This document shows, one piece after another, positions 39,854 to 46,461 of a stretch of DNA of 46,461 nucleotides. How positions within the stretch are numbered: position 1 is the first letter of the stretch; each line of letters starts with the position of its first letter. Origin of the DNA: Flavobacterium sp. BFFFF1 (GTDB lineage Bacteria; Bacteroidota; Bacteroidia; Flavobacteriales; Flavobacteriaceae); NCBI RefSeq assembly GCF_002256285.1, contig NZ_NKJE01000023.1:1-46461 (forward strand), in the 5' to 3' direction. A program made the translations under genes and the position numbers. The notes under the pieces were generated by a model. That model did no database searches. It was not told the DNA's origin and worked only from the letters and a program-made list of their open reading frames with translations.

Positions 39854-40543
39854 ATGGAAATAGAAAAGCATTACATCAACAGAAGCGGCTGGCTTCGGGC
39901 GGCAGTACTCGGTGCCAATGACGGCATCCTATCCACCACCAGTCTCGCTATCGGCGTTGCTGCCGCCAGTACCACAAGGGAACCCATTATCCTGGCCACT
40001 TTGGCCGGTGTCGTTGCTGGTGCGCTGTCGATGGCTGCGGGAGAATACGTTTCTGTGAGCTCACAATCCGATATTGAAACCGCAGATTTACTTCGGGAAC
40101 AGGATGAACTCGAAAACTTCCCTGAAAGTGAACTTCAGGAGTTGGCGATGATTTACGAGAAACGGGGGTTGGACAAAACACTGGCGATTGCTGTCGCGAA
40201 ACAGCTGACAGCGCATAATGCACTCGAAGCGCATGCCCGCGATGAGCTGGGAATCAATGAAATCACCCAGGCGAAGCCGTTTCAGGCAGCTATTGCTTCC
40301 GGGATCTCGTTTATCGCCGGCGGACTTTTGCCGCTCCTCCTATCCTTATTCGCCCCGATGAAGCAAATGATTGTGCTCCAGTACGGGTTTTCGATCTTAT
40401 TTCTTGCGGTTTCGGGTACGTTTGCCGCGAAGGCAGGCGGATCGCTCGTATTCAGGTCAGTGATGCGCATCTGCATTTGGGGAACCTTTGCGATGGCAAT
40501 GTCTGCTCTGGTAGGATACCTTTTTGAAGTGAGGGTAAGTTAG
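39854..40543 (+). CDS. VIT1/CCC1-family iron or manganese transporter
   Basis: A 229-residue inner-membrane protein. The first helices carry LGANDGILSTTSLAIGVAAAS and AGALSMAAGEYVSVSSQSD, exact VIT1/CCC1 hallmarks, followed by a ~65-residue amphipathic cytoplasmic domain rich in Glu (residues ~75-140) that supplies metal ligands, and three more helices. Members move Fe(II) or Mn(II) out of the cytosol by proton exchange. It has no obvious operon partner; the next gene is 128 bp away with its own promoter. Confidence 0.92.
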   Translation: MEIEKHYINRSGWLRAAVLGANDGILSTTSLAIGVAAASTTREPIILATLAGVVAGALSMAAGEYVSVSSQSDIETADLLREQDELENFPESELQELAMIYEKRGLDKTLAIAVAKQLTAHNALEAHARDELGINEITQAKPFQAAIASGISFIAGGLLPLLLSLFAPMKQMIVLQYGFSILFLAVSGTFAAKAGGSLVFRSVMRICIWGTFAMAMSALVGYLFEVRVS

Positions 40544-40622
40544 CGCCGTAAAACAATACCTTTAAAACCGCTGTCTGCTTAAACATTGTTTCGAACTGGA
40601 TGTGCATTTTCCGGATACATTT

Positions 40623-40653
40623 TTTGGGAATGGTATTTAAAAAGCTAATTTTG
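40623..40653 (+). promoter_or_regulatory. Canonical Bacteroidota promoter
   Basis: TTTG (40623-40626), 19-bp spacer, TAATTTTG (40646-40653). The start near 40660 gives a ~12-nt leader to the ATG at 40672. It is the best complete -33/-7 pair in the window. Confidence 0.8.
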
Positions 40654-40671
40654 GAAACCAATTACCCAAAC

Positions 40672-41385
40672 ATGAAAACGATTTTACTTTCTGTTTCTAC
40701 CTTACTTTTTACAGTGCTGTCGGTTTCGGCCCAGCAGAAGACTTATGTGAACAACAAGGGAGAACTTACCGGAGATATGGTCTCAGAACAGTACCAAATG
40801 GAAACGCGATTACCCGATTCCATACACAAGATCAAGCGCTTGTATAAAACTGATGGTGATGTGCTGATCAGTGAAGTTTCGCTGCTATCGGAAACACGGG
40901 TTCCTGATGGGAAGACACAATTGTTCAATCCGGACGGCAGTGTCGAGTGGTTTATCCATTATCGCGATGGAACGCGCCACGGCGAGTCTAAAACATTTTG
41001 GCCGGGTGGTCGTTTGAAACGCGAGGAAACGTTTTCCAATGGACAGCTTGTGGTGGGCAAAAGCTACGATGAATCCGGAAATGAAGTAGCTTTCTTTCCT
41101 CGGGAGAAAATGCCGGAGTATCCTGGCGGTATCAAAGAAGCTTATGCTTTTGTAGCCCATAATTTTCACGTAAAAGGTACCGCAACCGGTTCCATCATTG
41201 TTACGTTTGTAGTGGAAAAAGATGGAACTGTGACTGAGGTGACCGTGAAAAAAGGCGTAAGCCGACGGCTCGATAAAGAAGCCATCAGGGTGGTGGAAAG
41301 TATGCCGAAATGGAGTCCGGGGATGCAGGAAGGCAAACCAGTACGCGCCATATTTTCGCTCCCGATCAAAATTGCAGACGAATAA
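40672..41385 (+). CDS. Secreted MORN-like/TonB C-terminal domain protein
   Basis: The ATG at 40672 gives 237 residues and opens a clean signal peptide (MKTILLSVSTLLFTVLSVSAQ); the upstream in-frame codons overlap the promoter. Residues ~80-135 hold YwqK/MORN-like repeats (FNPDGSVEWFIHYRDGTRHG and the next TFWPGGRLKREETF). The last ~90 residues are a TonB C-terminal domain (GSIIVTFVVEKDGTVTEV, EAIRVVESMPKWSPG). There is no transmembrane anchor after the signal peptide, so it is not a classic energising TonB; it is a periplasmic protein of unknown partner. The EEP gene follows after 21 bp. Confidence 0.85.
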   Translation: MKTILLSVSTLLFTVLSVSAQQKTYVNNKGELTGDMVSEQYQMETRLPDSIHKIKRLYKTDGDVLISEVSLLSETRVPDGKTQLFNPDGSVEWFIHYRDGTRHGESKTFWPGGRLKREETFSNGQLVVGKSYDESGNEVAFFPREKMPEYPGGIKEAYAFVAHNFHVKGTATGSIIVTFVVEKDGTVTEVTVKKGVSRRLDKEAIRVVESMPKWSPGMQEGKPVRAIFSLPIKIADE

Positions 41386-41406
41386 ACCAAATCCAATAAA
41401 CATAAA

Positions 41407-42246
41407 ATGAATACCTTACAAAAAACCGTCCTTTTACTCTTGTTTACCGTTACGGCCTTTGGCCAGAATCTGAAGGTAATGACTTACAACCTGCGGTTTG
41501 ATAATCCCGCCGACGGTGAAAACCGCTGGGAACTGCGAAAAGAATTCCTGTGCAGGCAAATCCAGTTTTACGGACCGGATTTCTTCGGTACACAGGAAGG
41601 AAAGATGCACCAGTTAAAGTATATTGACAGCATTATGACACACTATAGTTATATCGGACGGGGACGCGACGATTCAGCGAACCAGGGAGAATTCAGTGCT
41701 ATTTTTTACAACGCTCTAAAGTTTAAGGTGTTGAAACAATCCACGTTCTGGCTGTCTGAAACACCGGAGAAAGTCTCGAAAGGATGGGATGCGATGTTTG
41801 AGCGCATCTGCACTTATGGCTTATTTGAGAACATCAGGACCAAGCAGCGTTTTTATGTTTTCAACACCCACTTTGACCACGTGGGCGAAGTCGCCAGGTC
41901 CAAAAGTGCGAAAATGATCATTTCGAAAATAAACGCCATTAATACGGAAAATGTTCCGGTAATCCTCACAGGAGATTTCAATAGCGAGATTAAGAGTACT
42001 GCTTACAACTTCCTGTCTTCGTGGATGAACGATTCCAAAGTCATTAGTGAAGAACTCCCATTTGGGCCAACGGGTACGTTCAATAACTTTGAATTCAACA
42101 AACCCGTCACCCTGCTGATTGATTATATTTTTACCAGTAAGGATGATATTGCGGTCAACAAGTACGCGGTGCTCAGCGATTCAAAGGACTGCAAATACCC
42201 GTCTGACCACCTTCCCGTGTACATCGAACTCACTTTGAAAAAGTAA
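41407..42246 (+). CDS. Secreted endonuclease/exonuclease/phosphatase-family hydrolase
   Basis: A 279-residue precursor with signal peptide (MNTLQKTVLLLLFTVTAFGQ). The EEP domain shows MTYNLRFDNP, FFGTQEG (metal-binding Glu), FNTHFDHVG, LTGDFNSE and YPSDHLPVYIEL (catalytic Asp-His), in the usual order, with the full set of catalytic residues. The substrate could be a phosphodiester or a sugar or lipid phosphate, and periplasmic or secreted location argues against DNA repair. It lies 21 bp after the TonB-like gene and overlaps the DUF1697 gene by one base. Confidence 0.9.
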   Translation: MNTLQKTVLLLLFTVTAFGQNLKVMTYNLRFDNPADGENRWELRKEFLCRQIQFYGPDFFGTQEGKMHQLKYIDSIMTHYSYIGRGRDDSANQGEFSAIFYNALKFKVLKQSTFWLSETPEKVSKGWDAMFERICTYGLFENIRTKQRFYVFNTHFDHVGEVARSKSAKMIISKINAINTENVPVILTGDFNSEIKSTAYNFLSSWMNDSKVISEELPFGPTGTFNNFEFNKPVTLLIDYIFTSKDDIAVNKYAVLSDSKDCKYPSDHLPVYIELTLKK

Positions 42247-42809
42247 TGCAGGTTTATGTTGCCCTGCTGCGGGGGATTAATGTTAGCGGGCAAAGGCTTA
42301 TCAAGATGGAATTATTGCGAAAAGCGCTTGAGACTTTGGAATTTCAGCGTATACAAACATACATCCAAAGTGGGAATGTTATTTTCCAGAGTGGCCAAAC
42401 AGATATACCAACACTGGAATCGAATATCGCTGCCTTAATTCAGGAACAATTCGGTTTTGATGTCACAGTCATCGTAATAACCCCTAAATCACTTGCATTT
42501 GTCGTAGCGAACAATCCGATTAATATGGCAATGATTGCCGATCCCGCACAACCCTATGTCGCGTTCCTGTCCGAGCAGCCCACAATTGAAAATATTACCC
42601 TGCTTGCAGGCATCGATTTTGGACATGATAAACTGGTGGTTGCGGAGAAATTCATTTACCTGACTTTTAAAAACGGCGCTGGGAAGACAAAACTTACAAA
42701 TGCGGTTATCGAAAGCAGGCTTAAAGTGAAAGCCACTTCACGGAATTGGAAAACGATACACAAACTCGTTGAGATTGTTGAGGATAATGCTTATTATAGT
42801 CACCATTAG
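42246..42809 (+). CDS. DUF1697 protein
   Basis: A 187-residue cytoplasmic protein that begins YVALLRGINVSGQRLIKM and has YIQSGNVIFQSG and ATSRNWKTIHKLVE near the end, all diagnostic of DUF1697 (PF08002). Some members bind nucleotides, but no function is established. Its ATG shares the last base of the EEP stop (TAATG), so translation is coupled. Family length is normal. Confidence 0.92.
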   Translation: MQVYVALLRGINVSGQRLIKMELLRKALETLEFQRIQTYIQSGNVIFQSGQTDIPTLESNIAALIQEQFGFDVTVIVITPKSLAFVVANNPINMAMIADPAQPYVAFLSEQPTIENITLLAGIDFGHDKLVVAEKFIYLTFKNGAGKTKLTNAVIESRLKVKATSRNWKTIHKLVEIVEDNAYYSHH

Positions 42810-42847
42810 TTGAATAATTTGTTAAAATCATAAATCAGCGACTCAAA

Positions 42848-42901
42848 TTTGGTAAAATGGCATTAAAAGGCTTTATTTGATTTTATTAAACAAATAAAGC
42901 C
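42848..42901 (+). promoter_or_regulatory. lpxD promoter with an overlapping 11-bp inverted repeat
   Basis: TTTG (42848-42851), 20-bp spacer, TTTATTTG (42872-42879, seven of eight to TAnnTTTG). GGCTTTATTTG (42869-42879) and CAAATAAAGCC (42891-42901) form a perfect inverted repeat that covers the -7 box and ends one base before the ATG at 42903. It could be an operator or a translation-blocking hairpin in a longer transcript. Confidence 0.6.
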
Positions 42902-42902
42902 A

Positions 42903-43901
42903 ATGAAAACTTTCAATGTCAATGAAATCAACGACCTCTTAAAAGGTGAGCTTGTGGGGCGTACTGACCTGCAGGTTACCGGTCCGGAACAACTTGAAGC
43001 CGCGTCTGTATCTGAAATCACGTTCATTGGCAGCAAAAAATACGAACGGTTGTGGGCGACTTCAAAAGCGTCTGTGGCCGTGGTCAATCAGGACATCTCC
43101 ATTGAACCCGGTGAGAACAGGGCTTTTATCAAAGTGGGCAATGCCGATTTGGCGATGTCACAGGTATTGGAACTGTTTGCGCCACCCCTGCCCGACTTTG
43201 ATGTCGATATCGATCCTAGTGCGGTGGTACATGCTTCGGTGACCATTGGAAAATCCACAAGGATTGGCGCGGGTTGCTACATCGGCAAGAATGTTTCCAT
43301 TGGCGATTACACCACGATTTATCCAAACACGACTATTTTAGACGAATGTACAATTGGCAATCACACGACGATCTGGTCCGGTACGGTGATTCGGGAAAGA
43401 TGCCAGATCGGACATCATACGATTATCCACCCAAACGCCACTATCGGCGCGGATGGATTTGGTTTCAGGCCCTGTGCTGAAAAAGGCCTGGTGAAGATTC
43501 CGCAGATTGGGAATGTCATTATAGGAAACGGTGTGGAGATAGGCGCCAATTCATGTGTCGACCGTGGCAAATTCAGCTCTACCATTGTTGGAGATGGCTG
43601 TAAGATTGATAACCTGGTGCAGATTGGGCACAATAGTAAATTGGGTAGGTTCTGCATTATGGCCGGAAACAGTGGCCTGGCAGGATCGGTAACTTTAGGC
43701 GATGGGGTTATTATTGGCGGCAGTGCTTCCATTAAGGACCACGTCACGATTGGAAATGGCGCGACGGTAGGAGCCGGATCAGGGGTTACCTGCGACATAG
43801 AAGCTGGCAAGGTAATGCTGGGGTATCCAGCTGTTGAGGCGCGCGACGCATTAAAACAGTGGGCTATATTGAAAAGGCTGGTTCGGGATTCTTCGAAATA
43901 G
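42903..43901 (+). CDS. lpxD: UDP-3-O-acylglucosamine N-acyltransferase
   Basis: A 332-residue acyltransferase that adds the second 3-hydroxyacyl chain from acyl-ACP in lipid A synthesis. The N-terminal domain (LAAA-like QLEAASVSEITFIGSKKYE) contacts the nucleotide, and residues ~100-300 form a left-handed beta-helix of hexapeptide repeats (IGKSTRIGAGCYIGKNV, IGDYTTIYPNTTI, and so on) with the catalytic His in VQIGHNSKLG. The C-terminal helical part is short, as usual. It is cytoplasmic, acting as a trimer. It has its own promoter and terminator; lpxA and fabZ are not adjacent, and flavobacteria often carry a second lpxD elsewhere. Confidence 0.92.
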   Translation: MKTFNVNEINDLLKGELVGRTDLQVTGPEQLEAASVSEITFIGSKKYERLWATSKASVAVVNQDISIEPGENRAFIKVGNADLAMSQVLELFAPPLPDFDVDIDPSAVVHASVTIGKSTRIGAGCYIGKNVSIGDYTTIYPNTTILDECTIGNHTTIWSGTVIRERCQIGHHTIIHPNATIGADGFGFRPCAEKGLVKIPQIGNVIIGNGVEIGANSCVDRGKFSSTIVGDGCKIDNLVQIGHNSKLGRFCIMAGNSGLAGSVTLGDGVIIGGSASIKDHVTIGNGATVGAGSGVTCDIEAGKVMLGYPAVEARDALKQWAILKRLVRDSSK

Positions 43902-43934
43902 TAGCGACGTTACAGAGCGCGCATCATATAAATT

Positions 43935-43966
43935 AAAAAAGTCCCAATAATTTGGGACTTTTTTTT
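43935..43966. terminator. Bidirectional terminator between lpxD and pit
   Basis: Perfect 13-bp stem 43935-43947 / 43952-43964 (core GTCCCAA/TTGGGAC), loop TAAT, A-run before and T-run after. Confidence 0.95.
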
Positions 43967-44009
43967 ATGGTCAAACAGCAGAAGCTTTGCTACGCTGCTA
44001 CTTTGAAAC

Positions 44010-45287
44010 TTAAATAAAAACACTCAGCGCGTAATATACAATCGCTGCCAGTATCGCTGAAATCGGGATGGTTAAAATCCATGCCCACACGAGGCTTACG
44101 GTTACTCCCCACCGCACGGCAGAAATCCTTTTAGTCAATCCGACACCAATGATCGAACCTGTAATAGTGTGCGTCGTACTTACAGGGATTTTAAGGTGCT
44201 CTGTGAAATATAATGTCAATGCGCCGGCAGTTTCCGCTGCAACACCTTCAAACGAGGTCACTTTGGTAATTTTGGAACCCATTGTCTTTACAATTTTCCA
44301 TCCACCACTCAATGTACCCGCTGCAATAGCAGTATAACAGGCTAACGGAATCCATTCAGGCATGCGTGCCCCATCGCCATTTTCATCGGGAAGGATCACA
44401 TTGAGCCAGTCGGGCATCACTGTCGTTCCTGTGTTTGTATGTACATATACCGCAACTGCTGCTGCGATAATACCCATCACTTTCTGGGAATCATTTCCAC
44501 CATGGCCAAGACTGAAGGCGGCGGAAGACAGTAATTGCACTTTCTTCAGCCAATACTCGGATTGGTTGTGGTTCAATCTGCTGAACAACAGGCAGAAAGT
44601 GCTTACGGAAAGTATAATGAATGCAATCAGGAACCACTTAATATTGTGCTGCTCAAGCGCCACACTCCAGAAATGTGAATCAAATCTCGGCTTTTCAATT
44701 TTGTCGTAATATTTAATCTGACTTTCTACAAACCAAACGGTTAGCGCCATCAGTCCGATGGTGAATAATTTTGGCAATGCCCTTTTCTTGTAGGAATGCA
44801 ACAGCCATAGCGAAATTAAGTACGATACCAAGGCTCCAAGTAAAGGCGCCAATACGATAAATGCGATGATAATGAGTACCCCAGACGGTAATCCGCCGTC
44901 TTTTCCTTCCTTGTACCAGGAAACGACGCCAAAGCCAGCGTGAGCAATGGCAGCACCGGCAAAACCACCGATTAGCGTATGCGACGAGCTGGAAGGGATT
45001 CCCTGCCACCATGTAAATAAATTCCAGATAATTGCCGCAATGACGCCGGCGAGGATCACGGTGAGGTTGATTTCCATCGTGTGCGCCGTCTTCGCCACCG
45101 TATCAGCTACTCCAAATCCAAAAACCCAATAGGCCAGAAAATTAAAGAAAGCTGCCCAGATTACAGCCTGGAAAGGTGTAAGGACCTTTGTAGCCACAAC
45201 CGTAGCAATTGCATTGGCGGCATCGTGGAAACCATTGATATAATCGAATATAAGGGCTAAAACGATAATGATGATTAATAACGTCAT
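44010..45287 (-). CDS. PiT-family inorganic phosphate transporter
   Basis: A 425-residue inner-membrane transporter with about ten helices. The two PiT signature repeats are FHDAANAIATVVATKVLTP near residue 21 and VSTTHTITGSIIGVG near residue 368, plus HGGNDSQKVMG near residue 266 and a loop with SSSHTLIGG. It moves phosphate (as metal-phosphate) with protons or sodium. It is the second gene of an operon, 18 bp behind the DUF47 gene, the usual PiT partner. A Pho-box-like repeat lies upstream of that operon. Confidence 0.95.
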   Translation of the reverse strand: MTLLIIIIVLALIFDYINGFHDAANAIATVVATKVLTPFQAVIWAAFFNFLAYWVFGFGVADTVAKTAHTMEINLTVILAGVIAAIIWNLFTWWQGIPSSSSHTLIGGFAGAAIAHAGFGVVSWYKEGKDGGLPSGVLIIIAFIVLAPLLGALVSYLISLWLLHSYKKRALPKLFTIGLMALTVWFVESQIKYYDKIEKPRFDSHFWSVALEQHNIKWFLIAFIILSVSTFCLLFSRLNHNQSEYWLKKVQLLSSAAFSLGHGGNDSQKVMGIIAAAVAVYVHTNTGTTVMPDWLNVILPDENGDGARMPEWIPLACYTAIAAGTLSGGWKIVKTMGSKITKVTSFEGVAAETAGALTLYFTEHLKIPVSTTHTITGSIIGVGLTKRISAVRWGVTVSLVWAWILTIPISAILAAIVYYALSVFI

Positions 45288-45305
45288 ATTTTTCGGAGTG
45301 AGTCC

Positions 45306-45950
45306 TTATGAATGTTTTACAGCAATAGATTCCAATACATTGGATGCGCTTTTACATCTGTCTGCAGCAGACTCGAGCACGGAAAGTACCTCTTTGTATT
45401 TGATAATGTTTTTGGCATCATTCTCGTTTTCGAACAAATCGGCAACGGCTTTATCGTAAACCGTATCCGATTTATTTTCCAGCTTGTTGATGCGTGCGCA
45501 GGCGTCAGTAATCCTTTTAATTTTTTTAAGGTCTTTTAATTCCTTCACCGCGAGGTCAATATTTTGGCAGGCCTCGAGGTTGATCTCCGTCAGTTTACGG
45601 ATTGATTTTGTAATTTTCTCGATGTGGTATAAACGCATCCTGCTTGACGCTCCGTAGATATTGCCCGAAATATTATCAATGGCCTTTGTCAGTGCGTAAA
45701 TATCTTCCCTGTCAAAAGGAGTAATAAAGTTCTTACTCAATTCCAGGTTAATTTTGCGCGTGATCTCTTCTCCGGCCTGCTCCATTTCCTCAATTTTCAG
45801 GAAATGCTCATGCCTTTCTGATGGCTGCATGTTAACCACTTCATGCAGTGTGCTTGCCATTAGGATCATGTTAGCCGTTGCTTGCTCAAATAACGGAAAG
45901 AATTTTTTATCTTTCGGGACCAGGAACTGGAAGAAATTATTTACAGTCAT
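45306..45950 (-). CDS. DUF47/PhoU-like regulator of the PiT transporter
   Basis: A 214-residue cytoplasmic all-helical protein, DUF47 (PF01865; PhoU-like): FFPLFEQATANMILMASTLHEVV, EEMEQAGEEITRKINLELSKNFITPFDREDI and EVLSVLESAADRCKSASNVLE are family hallmarks. Metal-binding E/DxxxD bundles are present in two three-helix repeats. It lies just ahead of the PiT gene and is thought to inhibit or tune that transporter. It is transcribed from the promoter at 45971-45978. Confidence 0.93.
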   Translation of the reverse strand: MTVNNFFQFLVPKDKKFFPLFEQATANMILMASTLHEVVNMQPSERHEHFLKIEEMEQAGEEITRKINLELSKNFITPFDREDIYALTKAIDNISGNIYGASSRMRLYHIEKITKSIRKLTEINLEACQNIDLAVKELKDLKKIKRITDACARINKLENKSDTVYDKAVADLFENENDAKNIIKYKEVLSVLESAADRCKSASNVLESIAVKHS

Positions 45951-45970
45951 AATGATGTTAAATTACGCCG

Positions 45971-45978
45971 CAAATGTA
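45971..45978 (-). promoter_or_regulatory. -7 box of the DUF47-pit operon
   Basis: On the minus strand TACATTTG, a perfect TAnnTTTG, ends about 21 bp before the ATG at 45950; the start would be near 45965. The TTAACA repeats begin 9 bp upstream, where a -33 box would be. Confidence 0.7.
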
Positions 45979-45987
45979 TTCCTGTAA

Positions 45988-46034
45988 TGTTAAGCTAATG
46001 TTAAGTCAATATTATGACTTTAACAGAATGTTAA
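45988..46034 (-). promoter_or_regulatory. Pho-box-like TTAACA direct repeats
   Basis: Minus-strand TTAACA at 45988-45993 and 45999-46004 (11-bp period), a degenerate third copy at 46010-46015, and a fourth at 46029-46034 that forms a palindrome with plus-strand TTAACA at 46020-46025. The period and unit resemble a PhoP/PhoB box (TTAACA-N5). Confidence 0.6.
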
Positions 46035-46122
46035 TTTGGATACCTTTTACTGATTACTTTCAGGAATCAAACGTTTTCGTAATTTAGCTTCCGCAAAATA
46101 ATAACAAACTCATACAACACCG

Positions 46123-46461
46123 ATGGATATCAACTTCAACAAAAATGAAGATCACAACAGGCTATTATTGTCTGAATTAAAGCAAAAACTTGCTAAGGTA
46201 AAACTGGGCGGCGGCGAAAAAAGGATTGCGAAACTTCACGCCGAAGGAAAAATGACGGCGCGGGAACGCATCGATTACCTGCTGGACGAGAAAGCTAAAA
46301 GCATTGAAATCGGTGCATTTACAGGTGACGGCATGTATGCTGAGCATGGAGGCTGCCCATCGGGTGGTGTGGTGGTCAAAATCGGCTACATTAAAGGAAA
46401 ACAGTGTATTGTCGTAGCGAATGATGCGACAGTAAAAGCCGGGGCCTGGTTTCCGATTACC
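46123..46461 (+). CDS. Acyl-CoA carboxylase carboxyltransferase (beta) subunit (3' partial)
   Basis: ATG at 46123; 113 codons are open to the end of the window. The visible part has KLGGGEKRIAKLHAEGKMTA and RERIDYLLD, then GAFTGDGMYAEHGG and GGVVVKIGYIKGK, matching the N-terminal region of the carboxyltransferase subunit of propionyl- or methylcrotonoyl-type acyl-CoA carboxylases. In these enzymes this subunit transfers carboxyl from biotin to acyl-CoA. It cannot be told which acyl-CoA from this fragment. A TAATTTAG box (46080-46087), seven of eight to TAnnTTTG, may drive it; it is divergent from the DUF47-pit operon. Confidence 0.85.
   Translation, partial: MDINFNKNEDHNRLLLSELKQKLAKVKLGGGEKRIAKLHAEGKMTARERIDYLLDEKAKSIEIGAFTGDGMYAEHGGCPSGGVVVKIGYIKGKQCIVVANDATVKAGAWFPIT

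Overview
This window looks like chromosome from a Flavobacterium-like member of the Flavobacteriaceae (Bacteroidota). The evidence is three surface proteins with type A type IX secretion (T9SS) C-terminal domains, the T9SS regulator PorX, many promoters with the Bacteroidota -7 box TAnnTTTG, weak or absent Shine-Dalgarno sites, and housekeeping proteins of flavobacterial type. No plasmid, phage particle, IS element or CRISPR array is visible.

Layout. 1-9700: the 3' part of a giant-repeat, metal-binding-motif T9SS protein, a DEAH helicase, an M50-like membrane protease, a DUF6155 protein, a DUF3817/YbdG-type mechanosensitive channel pair and a secreted M12-type metalloprotease. 9700-21730: a 55-residue membrane microprotein, fumC behind a structured leader element, corA, hutI, a coiled-coil membrane protein, hutG, a DUF885 lipoprotein, porX, tsaE, alanine dehydrogenase and a DUF4258-like protein. 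21760-23045: a promoter, a truncated tRNA, an intact tRNA-Val(TAC) and a wrecked tyrosine recombinase, which together look like the scar of an integrative element. 23070-30830: a sulfur (persulfide/sulfite) detoxification island with a Crp/Fnr regulator, TauE exporter, DUF983 protein, CstB-like persulfide dioxygenase-rhodanese, rhodanese, DUF2892, HMA protein, a thiol-methyltransferase/HMA fusion, thioredoxin, two tiny proteins, a decayed OsmC stretch and an outer-membrane barrel. 31209-37970: a probable copper locus with two MbnP/MbnH pairs (copper protein plus MauG-like di-heme enzyme), a YHYH protein, a CNGKC-motif protein and an outer-membrane protein with a CxxCxC motif. 38194-46461: an unusual SDR enzyme, VIT1-like transporter, TonB-like protein, EEP hydrolase, DUF1697, lpxD, a phosphate transporter with its DUF47 partner, and the start of an acyl-CoA carboxylase.

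The strongest new observation is in the sulfur island. Six promoters each carry a CRP-like palindrome (TGTRA-N6-TNACW type) whose first base lies exactly 37 bp upstream of the first base of a TAnnTTTG-like -7 box. This puts the operator centre near -41.5 and suggests one activator, most simply the adjacent Crp/Fnr protein, switches on exporter, persulfide oxidase operon, DUF983 gene, the decayed OsmC/DUF2892 unit and the outer-membrane barrel together. A second regulatory find is a row of TTAACA repeats at 11-bp period just upstream of the -7 box of the phosphate-transporter operon, resembling a Pho box. All functions are read from sequence and memory of families; no database search was run.
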